Assembly: GCA_947179325.1 (NCBI GenBank) | Contig: CAMXAU010000007.1 | Location: forward strand, 54,450 to 118,449 | Direction: 5' to 3' | From: an uncultured Bacteroidales bacterium | Lineage (GTDB): Bacteria > Bacteroidota > Bacteroidia > Bacteroidales > UBA932 | Length of the DNA stretch: 64,000 nucleotides | Shown: piece by piece, positions 26,639-35,901 of the stretch | Numbering within the stretch: position 1 is the stretch's first letter | How the letters are laid out: every line of letters begins with the position of its first letter | Program-made: the position numbers and the translations under genes | Notes under the pieces: model-generated | Told to the model about the DNA's origin: nothing | The model's database searches: none | What the model saw: the letters and a program-made list of their open reading frames with translations, nothing else

Positions 26639-29600
26639 TAGAAATCAAGCGTTACACCGAATGAGAACGTCTTATAGAAAGAATATGTATCCCCGTTCTT
26701 GTCACTTGCGACCGCAAGGAACTCCGGATCCACATATCTCGAATTGAGCGGACTTGTGTACCATAGGTTTTCACCACTGAAATACACACGCAGATTACTG
26801 ATCCCCGCCTTTACAAGAGCCTTCTGGGGTATTGTATATCCAATCGTCAGGTTCTTGAGACGCAGATATGCCAGGTTCTGCAGATACCTGTCATTCGTAT
26901 AGTACAGGGAGCCGGCATTAAGCGCGGAATATCCCCTGGCACGAGGGAAATATGCATCCTTGTTGTCCTCGGACCATACATTTGCCATGAAATCCTTTCC
27001 GACAAATGAAGTGTAAGGCCGTGAATAAGGTCCCCAGAACCTCTGGTTATCTGATCCCGGATACCAGTCCTGGTGACCGATTCCCTGGAAGAAGACGGAA
27101 AAGTCAAACCCGAAGAAATTAAGCCCTGCATTGAATCCATAGAGGAACCTCGGCTGCGAGTTTCCGATTACCACACGGTCTCCGGAATCATCGAGGGTAG
27201 AGCTTCCGAATGTCAGGACATTGTCTCCATCAAGGTCAAGATACTTCATGTCTCCACCACGGACTCCCTTTCCATAGTCACCGACAGACTCGTAATAGTC
27301 TTTGCAGACCTGGGACATATCAACAATAGAGGCATATTCGGCCGCCTCTGCGTCACTCTGGAAAAGCCCTCCGACACGGAATCCCCAGATTTCCCCAAGC
27401 TGCTTGCCCACATAAGGGTCTGTAATGATTCCGGACGGGTTATCCGCCTTGGTGTACCTCGCTGTATAGTCGGCAAGATTCCCTCCGACACTATAATCAA
27501 AACGGTGTCCTCCTATCATGAATGAATCCTTCCACTCTATCTGGATTTCCCATCCCTTTGTCCTGATGTCATTTGCGTTTACTTTCGGTTCAGTGGCTCC
27601 ATAGATTGAAGGAAGCTGCTTCCCTATCGTGAGGATTCCCTTCGTATCCCTTATGTACATATCTCCGCTAAAGGTCAGGCGGTCTTTCCAGAAGCCAAGG
27701 TCAATACCTATATTCTGTGTCACTACGGTCTCCCATGTCCCTGAAGCCACAGGGTCGCTTGACACAGCATGCCCGGCAAGCGTCTGTCCATCGAAGCTAT
27801 AGCCCATTGTGCCCTTTGTCGAGACTGTCTGATAATAGTCATAGTACCCGATATTCTGGTTTCCGAGCGAACCATATGAAAGCCTGACCTTGGCATTATT
27901 CATGACAGCCTTCACCGGCTCCATGAACGGCTCTTCAGATATACGGTATGCAGCGGACACTGACGGGAAGAATCCCCACCTGTGTCCTTTCAGGAAACGT
28001 GAAGAGCCATCATAGCGTCCATTGACCTCAAAAAGATAGCGTGACTTATAGTCATATGTAAAACGGTAGAATGCACCGGCAAGGGCATATTCGCTGACAC
28101 CTCCTGTCAGCACATCAATGTCGCCTGTTGCAAGGTTGAAGTCGGAAAGTTCCTCACTTATAAGGTCATTCCTCCTTGCAGACAAATCCTTGTAGTAACG
28201 CATCTCGTAGTTGAATCCTGCGGTCCCTGTAAAATGATGCGCATTTTTCCACGTGTTATCATATGCGATGTAGGCATTTGCTACATAGTTGTTCTGCTCA
28301 TAGACTGTATCGCTTAGACGGTCGCGGTAAGAGCTGAGAGCCTCAGTGGCAGTCTCCCCTGGATACATCGAATATTCAACAGTTGCATCCCTGTAGCCAT
28401 TCCTCAGGTAACCGAACTTATAGGAGAAATCAGCATTGAGGGAGAGTTTCCTTGTAATGTCAGCCTTCAATGCCCACGAGGTGGTGACCTCTGTCGTCCT
28501 CTGCTTGCCCCACTGCTTGCCTTTCAGCAGCATTGCACTATATCCATCCATTATGTAATGCGCCGAGGAATTTGTCAGGACCGTATGAGATACCGCTGTT
28601 CCGTCAGGATTCTGCGGAACAAAACACGCAAGCGCATGAAGAGTTGCCCTCCTGTAGTTATTCCCATGGTAGAAATATGTCCCGTTGAAGAACTTCGTAT
28701 TGGACGACAACTTCAGCCATGGACGAAGCTTTATGTCCAGCTTTGCCCTGGCATTGAAAGAATCATAGTTGTCCGGAGCCACACGGAAGATGCCTTCCTG
28801 GCGATAATAGCGTCCGCTGACCATATATGAAACATTCTTCGAGCCTCCTGTGACATTCACATTATAGTCCTGGGTAGGACGTGAATCGTCAAACATATAG
28901 TTATACCAGTCAAAATTCGCCAGATACACATACGAAAGCCTTCCGTCCCTCATCTCTGTCACAACCCATGGCCGCTCCGGATTCTCCACCTTGTCATTTC
29001 TGCGTTCCCAGAGCCTCTGGTAATCATATGCCGTGTAATTGGTATAAGGGACACCGCCCTTGGTGGACATGAAAAGGTCTGCGATATACGCAGAATAATA
29101 GCCTCTTGTCTCATAATCTGTGCTTGACGTGTTGTCTGACAGCGAAAAGCGCGCGCTGGCAGAAACCTTTGGAGCGGCATCGAATTTTCCGCTCTTGGTA
29201 GTTACGAGAATGACTCCGAACGCTCCCCTGGCTCCATATATCGCTGCCGATGAGGCATCCTTGAGCACAGAAATGGACTCTATGTCATTCGAGTTTATTC
29301 TTTCAAGGTATGTCTCCACTCCATCCACAAGAATAAGCGGTGCTCCTCCGTTTGGAGAAGTATTTCCGCGGATATTGTAGTTCGATCCTGCTCCCGGACG
29401 TCCAGAGCTCTGGGTGATGTTCAGATTCGGCACAACTCCCTGGAGAGCCTGCCCGACACTCGCAACAGGCCTGTCCTTGAGGGCTTCCTCTGAAACCGCA
29501 GACACAGCTCCTGTAAGGTTGACCTTTTTCTGCACACCGTATCCCACAACAACTGATTCCGCAAGCAGCTCAGAATCATCTTTCATGACAATCTCAAACC

Positions 29601-30165
29601 ATGAACGGTTGCCGACAGGGACAATTTCATCCACAAATCCGACAAACGAGAATGTGATTGAGGCTGATTCTGACGGTGGTTCAGGCAGCATAAGGCTGAA
29701 TTTCCCGTCAAGGTCAGCGATTCCGCCATAAAGCTTGCCCTTGTAGCGCATCATTGCAGATGCACCTGTCAGCGGGGAACCGCCCGAATCCAGGATAAGT
29801 CCTGTGATTTCATAGCCATGGGCACCCTCTGGCGTTCCTGCCTGCTTCTCCTGCTGTTTCTTGACAAGAATAATCTTCTTGTTTTCAAAACGGCATCCGA
29901 ATCCAGGCAGAATCCTGGAGATCACGGACTCTACAGGCTGGTCCATGACAGTTACTGACACTACAGCCTTTGCATTGAAATCAGCATCATTGTAGAAAAA
30001 TGCGTAATCCGTACTTTTCTCGATGCTTTTGAGAACCTCACGGACTGTTACATTCTGCATGTCAACAGTGACCCTCGGCCCGGCCTGTTGAGCATGCACC
30101 AGTGCACTTCCGCACAGCATACACAAGATTGTGATGCACAGAAGGATCAGTTTTCCTCTTTGCAT
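26638..30165 (-). CDS. SusC-family TonB-dependent transporter with STN signalling domain
   Basis: 1175 residues. After the signal peptide (to about residue 26) comes an STN domain (about 30-105: VTVDMQNVTVREVLKSIEKS, FENKKIILV), the N-terminal domain that touches the FecR-type anti-sigma factor in the periplasm. A carboxypeptidase-regulatory-like domain (about 118-200) and the plug follow, with VVVGYGVQKKVNLTGAVS, IRGNTSPNGGAPLILVDG and ESISVLKDASSAAIYGARGA. The rest is the barrel, ending FSFGVTLDF. STN plus neighbouring FecR and ECF sigma genes means that substrate binding outside should activate transcription of this operon. Stop overlaps the susD start. Confidence 0.96.
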   Translation of the reverse strand: MQRGKLILLCITILCMLCGSALVHAQQAGPRVTVDMQNVTVREVLKSIEKSTDYAFFYNDADFNAKAVVSVTVMDQPVESVISRILPGFGCRFENKKIILVKKQQEKQAGTPEGAHGYEITGLILDSGGSPLTGASAMMRYKGKLYGGIADLDGKFSLMLPEPPSESASITFSFVGFVDEIVPVGNRSWFEIVMKDDSELLAESVVVGYGVQKKVNLTGAVSAVSEEALKDRPVASVGQALQGVVPNLNITQSSGRPGAGSNYNIRGNTSPNGGAPLILVDGVETYLERINSNDIESISVLKDASSAAIYGARGAFGVILVTTKSGKFDAAPKVSASARFSLSDNTSSTDYETRGYYSAYIADLFMSTKGGVPYTNYTAYDYQRLWERRNDKVENPERPWVVTEMRDGRLSYVYLANFDWYNYMFDDSRPTQDYNVNVTGGSKNVSYMVSGRYYRQEGIFRVAPDNYDSFNARAKLDIKLRPWLKLSSNTKFFNGTYFYHGNNYRRATLHALACFVPQNPDGTAVSHTVLTNSSAHYIMDGYSAMLLKGKQWGKQRTTEVTTSWALKADITRKLSLNADFSYKFGYLRNGYRDATVEYSMYPGETATEALSSYRDRLSDTVYEQNNYVANAYIAYDNTWKNAHHFTGTAGFNYEMRYYKDLSARRNDLISEELSDFNLATGDIDVLTGGVSEYALAGAFYRFTYDYKSRYLFEVNGRYDGSSRFLKGHRWGFFPSVSAAYRISEEPFMEPVKAVMNNAKVRLSYGSLGNQNIGYYDYYQTVSTKGTMGYSFDGQTLAGHAVSSDPVASGTWETVVTQNIGIDLGFWKDRLTFSGDMYIRDTKGILTIGKQLPSIYGATEPKVNANDIRTKGWEIQIEWKDSFMIGGHRFDYSVGGNLADYTARYTKADNPSGIITDPYVGKQLGEIWGFRVGGLFQSDAEAAEYASIVDMSQVCKDYYESVGDYGKGVRGGDMKYLDLDGDNVLTFGSSTLDDSGDRVVIGNSQPRFLYGFNAGLNFFGFDFSVFFQGIGHQDWYPGSDNQRFWGPYSRPYTSFVGKDFMANVWSEDNKDAYFPRARGYSALNAGSLYYTNDRYLQNLAYLRLKNLTIGYTIPQKALVKAGISNLRVYFSGENLWYTSPLNSRYVDPEFLAVASDKNGDTYSFYKTFSFGVTLDF

Positions 30166-30180
30166 ATTGGTTTAAATTAG

Positions 30181-31149
30181 TTAATTAATAGGTGTTATTG
30201 TTATATTGCCGTCCTCATCGGCGGTATATGTTACTTTTGAAAGATGTCCTATGGCACTCAGGATTTCATGCAATGGCTCCTGCCTGACTGTAAGGGAGAG
30301 TCTTGTCCCTGCTGCAAATGCATCATCTTCACATGAGATGCTTACATTATACCAATGGCACAGGGTTTCACATATATCTGCCAGCGATGCGCTGCTGAAT
30401 ACCAGGCGTTCCCCTATCCATGCCGTGTGGTTTGCCGACTTGACCTGGCGGAGCATATATCTCAGGCTTGCCCTGTCGAAAGCCAGGGACTGGTCCGGTT
30501 CCAGCACAATACCCTTTTCAAGACCAGGACCAGCAGCCATTATCGAGCCTTCCTGCAGATATGCGGTAACCTTATCGCCGCTGTAGGCCGAGACCGTGAA
30601 CTCTGTACCAAGGACGGTGATGTCGATATCATGGGCATGGACAACGAACGGATGGGCAGCATCCTTTCTTACATCAAAATACCCTTCTCCCTCCAGACGG
30701 ACATTCCTCGTCCTTCCGCCAAGATCTCCGGAATAATAGAGACGGCTTCCCTTGTTAAGCCAGACCTGCGAGCCGTCAGGAAGTACAAAATATCCTTTCG
30801 CCCCCTCTGAAGAAGCGAGGCAGGTCTCCGGAGAGACACCAGTAACAAACTGTATGGCAGACACGACAGCGAAAAGCACAGCCGCTGCAGATGTCACCCA
30901 TACCAGTCCCCTGCGATGTGTATTGCTCTTTTTCTCCTTTCTTGTCGCATGGTCAAGGACAGACTCCGCAGACGGAAGCCCTCTGGCTGTCATTTCCGGC
31001 AGACTGTCCCAGATCTCCTCCAGGGCTTCATGTTTTTCCTGATAGTCCTCAGAGTCCAGCATCCATGTCTCAAAACTGTCCCGGACCTGGTCCGGGGCAT
31101 CATTTTTCAGATATGTATCAATGATTTCCTTTATCGTCTTCCTTGTCAT
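30181..31149 (-). CDS. FecR-family anti-sigma factor
   Basis: 322 residues. The N-terminal cytoplasmic part (1-80) resembles the sigma-binding domain. A single membrane segment lies near residues 82-103 (VTSAAAVLFAVVSAIQFV). The FecR domain follows (GYFVLPDGSQVWLNKGSRLYY, then GEGYFDVRKDAAHPFVVHA and VLGTEFTVSAY), and a C-terminal DUF4974-like domain (GERLVFSSASLADICETL ... DGNITITP) should contact the STN domain of SusC. It would hold the ECF sigma factor inactive until SusC signals. It sits between the sigma gene and susC, with 15 bases to susC. Confidence 0.95.
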   Translation of the reverse strand: MTRKTIKEIIDTYLKNDAPDQVRDSFETWMLDSEDYQEKHEALEEIWDSLPEMTARGLPSAESVLDHATRKEKKSNTHRRGLVWVTSAAAVLFAVVSAIQFVTGVSPETCLASSEGAKGYFVLPDGSQVWLNKGSRLYYSGDLGGRTRNVRLEGEGYFDVRKDAAHPFVVHAHDIDITVLGTEFTVSAYSGDKVTAYLQEGSIMAAGPGLEKGIVLEPDQSLAFDRASLRYMLRQVKSANHTAWIGERLVFSSASLADICETLCHWYNVSISCEDDAFAAGTRLSLTVRQEPLHEILSAIGHLSKVTYTADEDGNITITPIN

Positions 31150-31227
31150 TTCCTATCATGTTTTCATAGAAGACGGACAAGGCGGCACTAACGCACAGGC
31201 CGATTCTTAAAAATACTGCAAATATCA

Positions 31228-31769
31228 CTAAGCCTGCGCCAAGGCAGCACGTATATCTGCCAAGGCATTGCTGATATGGTTCTCGACAGTCCGGATATTT
31301 ATTCCGAGCATCCTGGCAATCTCACTGTTCGGAATCCCTTTGTATCTGCTGAGCGTGAATATCCTGCGACGCTGCTCAGGCATTTGCCCTACAACAGAAT
31401 AGACAAGAAGCTGAAGGTCATCCAGATTCACCTTCTCTTCAACATATGGACGGAACTCCTCCTGGCACAGGAGCTGGCGCGCGACGTACCTGCGGTTTAT
31501 GGCATTGCTGTCATAATAGTCAAGCACCGCATTCTTGGCCATGCGGAAAAGATACGATGAGAATGAATCAACCTTTGATATTATCTCCCTTCGCAGCCAC
31601 ACCTTCACAAAAATGTCATGGACAAGATCCTTTGATACCTCATCATCCTTTATCATTGAACGGATGAAAGCAAAGCATTTTCCGGAGTAACGATGGTACA
31701 GTACAGTGAATGCATATCTACCCCCCCCACAGAAGAGGCGAGCTCTTTCAACAAGTCTTTCTCATTCAT
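31228..31769 (-). CDS. ECF sigma-70 factor, reading frame broken at a G8 tract
   Basis: The uninterrupted downstream frame (31656-31228, 142 residues) holds sigma region 2 from VSKDLVHDIFVKVWLR and region 4 (MPEQRRRIFTLSRYKG, NSEIARMLGINIRTVENHI), but lacks region 2.1. That missing part lies just upstream in another frame: MNEKDLLKELASSV from the ATG at 31769, then a G8 run, then AFTVLYHRYSGKCFAFIRS leading into MIKDDE. One extra G (or two fewer, or a -1 ribosomal slip) joins them into a 180-residue protein, the normal size. As written, the upstream frame ends after 38 codons with TGA overlapping the ATG at 31656, so reinitiation could make the truncated form. It precedes fecR and should drive the SusC/SusD operon. 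Confidence 0.85.
31721..31728 (-). repeat. homopolymer G8 tract inside the sigma factor gene
   Basis: Eight C on the plus strand, so eight G in the coding sense, located 14 codons after the ATG at 31769. Tracts of this length are prone to slipped-strand mispairing and to polymerase or ribosome slippage. The frame is off by one base here. Confidence 0.9.
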
Positions 31770-31981
31770 TCCAGGCATGGCATCATGACAATGATACAGC
31801 GAATATATGAAAACAAAACGACATTACAGGCCACTCCAGGGCACAATTTTATTAAAAGTGACAACATTGGGAAAAAGTGGAATTTCCTTTGTGTGTCATC
31901 GCCATGTTATCCGTCTATATACATGGTGGGATTTTGCAGCCTGCCACCATATCCATGATTACACTATATAATACAGCACCA

Positions 31982-34045
31982 ATGAAACGCATAATCTCAA
32001 CATCGGCAGCCATCCTCGCATCGGCTGCAATGCTCTGCGGGCAACAGATAACCCGGGAGCACAAGGAAAGGGCCGGGGAACTGGTCAGGCAGATGACACT
32101 CGAGGAAAAGATAACATACCTCGGAGGATACAGGGACGGATTCTACATCCGGCCGATAGAAAGGCTCGGCATACCGGAGATAAGGATGGCGGACGGGCCA
32201 CAGGGAGTCAGGAATGACACAAGGAGCACACTCTTCGCATGCGGAGTTGCGGCTGCGGCGACATGGAATCCGGAGACGGTATACGAGATGGGGGCCGCAC
32301 TCGGGCAGGACGCGAGGGCGAGAGGGGTACACATTCTGCTCGGTCCGGGACTCAACATATACAGAAGCCCACTGTGCGGAAGGAACTTCGAGTACATGGG
32401 AGAAGACCCCTTCCTGACGGCAAGCATGGCAGTCAGCTATATCAAGGGAGTACAGGGGCAGGGAGTAATGGCAACGGCCAAGCACTTCGCACTCAACAAT
32501 CAGGAATACGACAGGCACCACGTAAGCTCGGACGCCGATGAGAGGACGATGAACGAGATCTACCTGCCGGCGTTCAAGGCGGCCGTGCAGCAGGCTGGGG
32601 TTGGTTCTGTAATGACAAGCTACAATCCTGTGAACAATGTGCACGCGGCGGAGAACACATACCTCATAAGGGAGACACTCAAGGGAAGATGGGGATTCGA
32701 GGGATTTGTCATGTCTGACTGGACATCCACATACTCCACGCTCGGATGCGTGAAGGGAGGGCTGGACCTTGAGATGCCAAGGGCATTCCAGATGACGGTG
32801 GAAGACATTATGCCCCTGATCGGGACAGGGGTCATCAGGGAAGAGGAAATCGACGAGAAAGTACAGGCGATACTGCAGACAATCATAGCATTCGGATTCC
32901 TTGACAGGCCACAGAAGGACGTAAGCATACCGGAGGACAACCCCTATTCAAGGGATGTCGCGTACAGGATGGCATGCGAGGCACCGGTACTGCTGAAAAA
33001 CAACGGGCTCCTGCCGCTCAGGGAGAAAAAAAAGAACAGGATTGTTATACTCGGGCCGAATGCTGACAGGATACCGTGCGGAGGAGGCAGCGGAAAAGTT
33101 GACCCAATACACTCCACATCACTCGCACAGGGGCTGAAGACGCTCGGGAAGGGCTACAATGTGCAAAGCCTGTCACCGGACGACAGAAGCAGATATGACT
33201 CTGAGGAGAACATTGCAGCAATAAGAGAGGCGGAGGCAGTAATCGTATCTGTTGGGTTCGACACCAGGACAGAGAAGGAGAACAGCGACAGGACATTCAC
33301 ACTGCCTGAGGGGCAGGACGAGATTATAGAGCTTGCACTCGAGCACAACAGGAACGTCATCGTCGTAATATACGCCGGAGGAGGAGTTGACATGTCCAGA
33401 TGGCACGACAGGGCTGCGGCTATCCTGATGGGATGGTATCCAGGACAGGAGGGCGGACTGGCGATAGCGCACATGCTCGCTGGAAGAATCTCGCCATCAG
33501 GGAGACTGCCAATGTCAATCGAGGCAAGGCCTGAGGACAACCCGACGGCAGAAAGCTACTATCCGGGAGAACCAAAGACAAAGCGAGGGTTCACAAACAG
33601 ATACGTCACATACTCGGAAGGAGTCTTCGTGGGATACAGGGGATACGACAGGACAGGGACAAAGCCGCTGTACCCATTCGGGCACGGACTGACATACTCG
33701 GAGTTCGTGTACTCTGACCTTGATGTAAAGGAAGACGGAGAAGGATTCGAGGTGTCATTCACAATCAAGAATAACGGAAAACATGATGCCGCTGAGACTC
33801 CGCAGGTATATGTCGGGGCCACGGCACCTTCTTTACCGAGACCACTCAAGGAACTCAAGGGGTTCAGGAAGACATTTGTAGAGAAGGGAAAAAGCAAAAG
33901 GGTCACGATACATCTCGACCGGGAGGCATTTTCATTCTATGACACAGGATGCCACGCATTCAACATAGAGCCGGGGACATACAGGATCATGGTCGGAGCA
34001 TCTGCGGAAGACATCAGGATAAGCAGCGAAATAACAATACAATAA
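31982..34045 (+). CDS. glycoside hydrolase family 3 (beta-glucosidase-like)
   Basis: 687 residues from the ATG at 31982, which starts a signal peptide (MKRIISTSAAILASAAMLCGQ); the frame is open further upstream but without a signal-like start. GH3 N-terminal barrel motifs: RMADGPQGVRN, GPGLNIYRSPLCGRNFEYMGEDP, ATAKHFALNNQE, and the nucleophile Asp near residue 246 in GFVMSDW. The C-terminal alpha/beta domain (ILGPNADR, GGGSGKVDP) is followed by a fibronectin-III-like domain (about 590-687). Substrate specificity (beta-glucoside, xyloside or other) cannot be told. It is divergent from the sigma/FecR operon. Its arginine codons are almost all AGG/AGA, unlike the mixed usage of neighbours, which may hint at separate ancestry. 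Confidence 0.93.
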   Translation: MKRIISTSAAILASAAMLCGQQITREHKERAGELVRQMTLEEKITYLGGYRDGFYIRPIERLGIPEIRMADGPQGVRNDTRSTLFACGVAAAATWNPETVYEMGAALGQDARARGVHILLGPGLNIYRSPLCGRNFEYMGEDPFLTASMAVSYIKGVQGQGVMATAKHFALNNQEYDRHHVSSDADERTMNEIYLPAFKAAVQQAGVGSVMTSYNPVNNVHAAENTYLIRETLKGRWGFEGFVMSDWTSTYSTLGCVKGGLDLEMPRAFQMTVEDIMPLIGTGVIREEEIDEKVQAILQTIIAFGFLDRPQKDVSIPEDNPYSRDVAYRMACEAPVLLKNNGLLPLREKKKNRIVILGPNADRIPCGGGSGKVDPIHSTSLAQGLKTLGKGYNVQSLSPDDRSRYDSEENIAAIREAEAVIVSVGFDTRTEKENSDRTFTLPEGQDEIIELALEHNRNVIVVIYAGGGVDMSRWHDRAAAILMGWYPGQEGGLAIAHMLAGRISPSGRLPMSIEARPEDNPTAESYYPGEPKTKRGFTNRYVTYSEGVFVGYRGYDRTGTKPLYPFGHGLTYSEFVYSDLDVKEDGEGFEVSFTIKNNGKHDAAETPQVYVGATAPSLPRPLKELKGFRKTFVEKGKSKRVTIHLDREAFSFYDTGCHAFNIEPGTYRIMVGASAEDIRISSEITIQ

Positions 34046-34072
34046 GTACATTACTGCCTCCGATAAGGTTTC

Positions 34073-34087
34073 CAGTCTGCCAGACTG
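34073..34087. other. short palindrome after the GH3 gene
   Basis: CAGTCTG at 34073-34079 and CAGACTG at 34081-34087 form a perfect 7-base inverted repeat around one base. It lies 27 bases after the GH3 stop and may be a weak terminator stem or a protein site for the next gene. No T run follows. Confidence 0.25.
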
Positions 34088-34145
34088 CATATAAGATAGC
34101 CCATGAATTTATTTTACATATTTATATTTCTTTGGTAAAAAAACC

Positions 34146-34153
34146 TATATTTG
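34146..34153 (+). promoter_or_regulatory. -7 promoter element of the small barrel gene
   Basis: TATATTTG is an exact TAnnTTTG match. The predicted start point, near 34160, leaves a leader of about 45 bases before the ATG at 34205. The surrounding DNA is rich in A+T. Confidence 0.6.
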
Positions 34154-34204
34154 CATCGATTTTGATAAGGACGGACGAGTTATTAACTAAAATATTTAAG
34201 TATT

Positions 34205-34678
34205 ATGAAGAAAATGATTATGATGGCAGTCGTGGCACTCGCAGCAGTGTGTGTTGCCAATGCACAGCCAAGGGCTATCGGAGGACGTCTTGCCTATGGA
34301 GTAGAAGCCAGCTACCAGCACACAGTAGGCGGTTCAAACTTCGTTGAGGCAAACTTAGGCATGTTTGGATTCGGAGCGCTCAACGCTACAGCAACCTATA
34401 ACTTCATGATTGCACAGCCTGCATGGACAGACCGTGGAGAATGGGGATTCTATGCCGGTCCTGGTGCATCACTTGGATATTGGTGGGCAGGCACAGATGC
34501 CTGTACGATTGCCGTTGCTGGACAGGTTGGACTTGAATACACATTCTGGTTCCCACTCCAGCTTTCTGTTGACCTCCGTCCTCAGTTCGGTGTTGCCGCC
34601 AATAAAGACGGAGCTGCGTTCTACACTGGTGGACTTTTAGGATTTGTTCCGACTATCGGTGTACGCTACAGATTCTAG
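34205..34678 (+). CDS. small outer-membrane beta-barrel-like protein
   Basis: 157 residues with a clear signal peptide (to about VANAQ, residue 21). The mature part alternates polar and aromatic/hydrophobic residues as in a small barrel (RLAYGVEASYQHTVGG, ALNATATYNFMI, GEWGFYAGPGASLGYWW, VGLEYTFWFPLQLSVDLRP) and ends in VRYRF, a terminal Phe typical of outer-membrane proteins. The precise family is not recognised; it resembles small porin-family or OmpX-like proteins of Bacteroidota. It has its own promoter and terminator, so it is a single-gene unit. A strong promoter and common codons suggest high expression, which is inference. Confidence 0.72.
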   Translation: MKKMIMMAVVALAAVCVANAQPRAIGGRLAYGVEASYQHTVGGSNFVEANLGMFGFGALNATATYNFMIAQPAWTDRGEWGFYAGPGASLGYWWAGTDACTIAVAGQVGLEYTFWFPLQLSVDLRPQFGVAANKDGAAFYTGGLLGFVPTIGVRYRF

Positions 34679-34703
34679 GCAGCACATAGAAATACATATT
34701 AAA

Positions 34704-34740
34704 CATCCTGTCCTTGAACCGGCAGGATGTTTTCTTTTTC
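34704..34740 (+). terminator. intrinsic terminator after the small barrel gene
   Basis: CATCCTG (34704-34710) pairs with CAGGATG (34723-34729), followed by TTTTCTTTTT. It lies 26 bases after the stop codon. Confidence 0.8.
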
Positions 34741-34774
34741 CGGCATTCCTGTGGAAAACTGTCTACACCAGAAT

Positions 34775-35806
34775 CTACAATGCCATAATCCGGTCTTCCG
34801 GTAAGCCGGTCATCTCGGAAATGTCTGCTACTGGATATCCCTTGACTTTCATCTGCCTTGCAATACTGACCCGGGCATTTTGCTTCCCAATTTCCAGTCC
34901 TATTTCCTGACCAATCTTCTGACCTTCCTCTCGTCCCTCCTTGATTCCCTCCTTGATACCTTTTTTAATACCTTTCTCAAATCCTGCCTTCTCACCCTTT
35001 TTCTCACCTGCGGCATATCCACTTTTATGCGCCATCTTCTTGAAACATCTGATATCAATTTCTGTTATCATAGCTTTATTATATTGAATTTGTTCTACTT
35101 TATCCATTTTACTAAGCCTGCAGACCTCAAACAGCCTCTGAAATATATCCTGCTGCAGTTCAACTGGTCGCTCAGACAATTTAACCATATTCTTCAGACA
35201 GAAATAGAATCCGTCAAGAATGCTGCCGTCCAATTCCGACAAGCTTTTCCGGAACTTGCCCATTTCCAAGAAAATGACATTATACACGGGAGTAAGCAGC
35301 ACATGGCTTGTCTCCTCGTATAGCCTGAAACAGCTCCTCACCTGTTCGCCAAGCCTGATTCCGCGAAGCCGCGTCTTCAGAATACTGATGACATACACCG
35401 GACAGATCCTATATTCTTCACAGTTCACAGATACCTGCTCCTGGACAGGAAATGTAGAATAGTATAATGTACGTTCAATATACCAGTCATGCATCCGCTT
35501 CTGCACCTCAACGATAACCCTGCTGCCATCATCTGTGATGCAATAAAGGTCAAAGATACTGCTCTTGTCCTTTTCAGACATCCCGTGCTTCTCCTTATCT
35601 AGAAAAAACTCGACATCTGTTATCCTCCTGTCCGTAATCACCTGATTAAGAAACTCAATCAAAAGTTCCTTGTTCGCGACCTTGCCAAAAACCAGCTTGA
35701 AGCCGACATCCGACATCAAGTCAACATATCTTTCCACAGACTGCTGCTTCACATACTTGATTCTCGGGTCATTAAGCAGGCACGTCCTGACATAACCATT
35801 CTCCAT
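34775..35806 (-). CDS. PD-(D/E)XK nuclease-family transposase / Rpn-like protein
   Basis: 343 residues. I prefer the ATG at 35806 over that at 35821 because GGAGGTG sits six bases before it. The N-terminal half has the PDDEXK_2 pattern: DVGFKLVFGKVANKELLIEFLNQV split over residues about 32-55, then SSIFDLYCITDDGSRVIVEVQ with the Asp and Glu-x-Gln of the nuclease core near 87-105. The C-terminal region carries imperfect repeats of Lys/Glu-Gly (KKGIKEGIKEGREEGQKIG), common in this family, and ends with ADISEMTGLPEDRI. Related Rpn proteins promote RecA-independent recombination; whether this one moves DNA is unknown. No terminal repeats typical of an insertion sequence were seen around it. Confidence 0.88.
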   Translation of the reverse strand: MENGYVRTCLLNDPRIKYVKQQSVERYVDLMSDVGFKLVFGKVANKELLIEFLNQVITDRRITDVEFFLDKEKHGMSEKDKSSIFDLYCITDDGSRVIVEVQKRMHDWYIERTLYYSTFPVQEQVSVNCEEYRICPVYVISILKTRLRGIRLGEQVRSCFRLYEETSHVLLTPVYNVIFLEMGKFRKSLSELDGSILDGFYFCLKNMVKLSERPVELQQDIFQRLFEVCRLSKMDKVEQIQYNKAMITEIDIRCFKKMAHKSGYAAGEKKGEKAGFEKGIKKGIKEGIKEGREEGQKIGQEIGLEIGKQNARVSIARQMKVKGYPVADISEMTGLPEDRIMAL

Positions 35807-35832
35807 AACCTTCACCTCCATAAAACAAAAAT

Positions 35833-35860
35833 GCGATACAGGAACGATCTCCTATATCGC
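35833..35860. other. hairpin in the leader of the PD-(D/E)XK gene
   Basis: GCGATACAGGA (35833-35843) pairs with TCCTATATCGC (35850-35860), 10 of 11 pairs, with a six-base loop. It lies in the predicted leader, some 27 bases before the preferred start codon, and could control message stability or translation. Confidence 0.4.
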
Positions 35861-35901
35861 GATGTGGACTCTAAGTACCACGGCCTTTATCAATATTGAT
35901 G

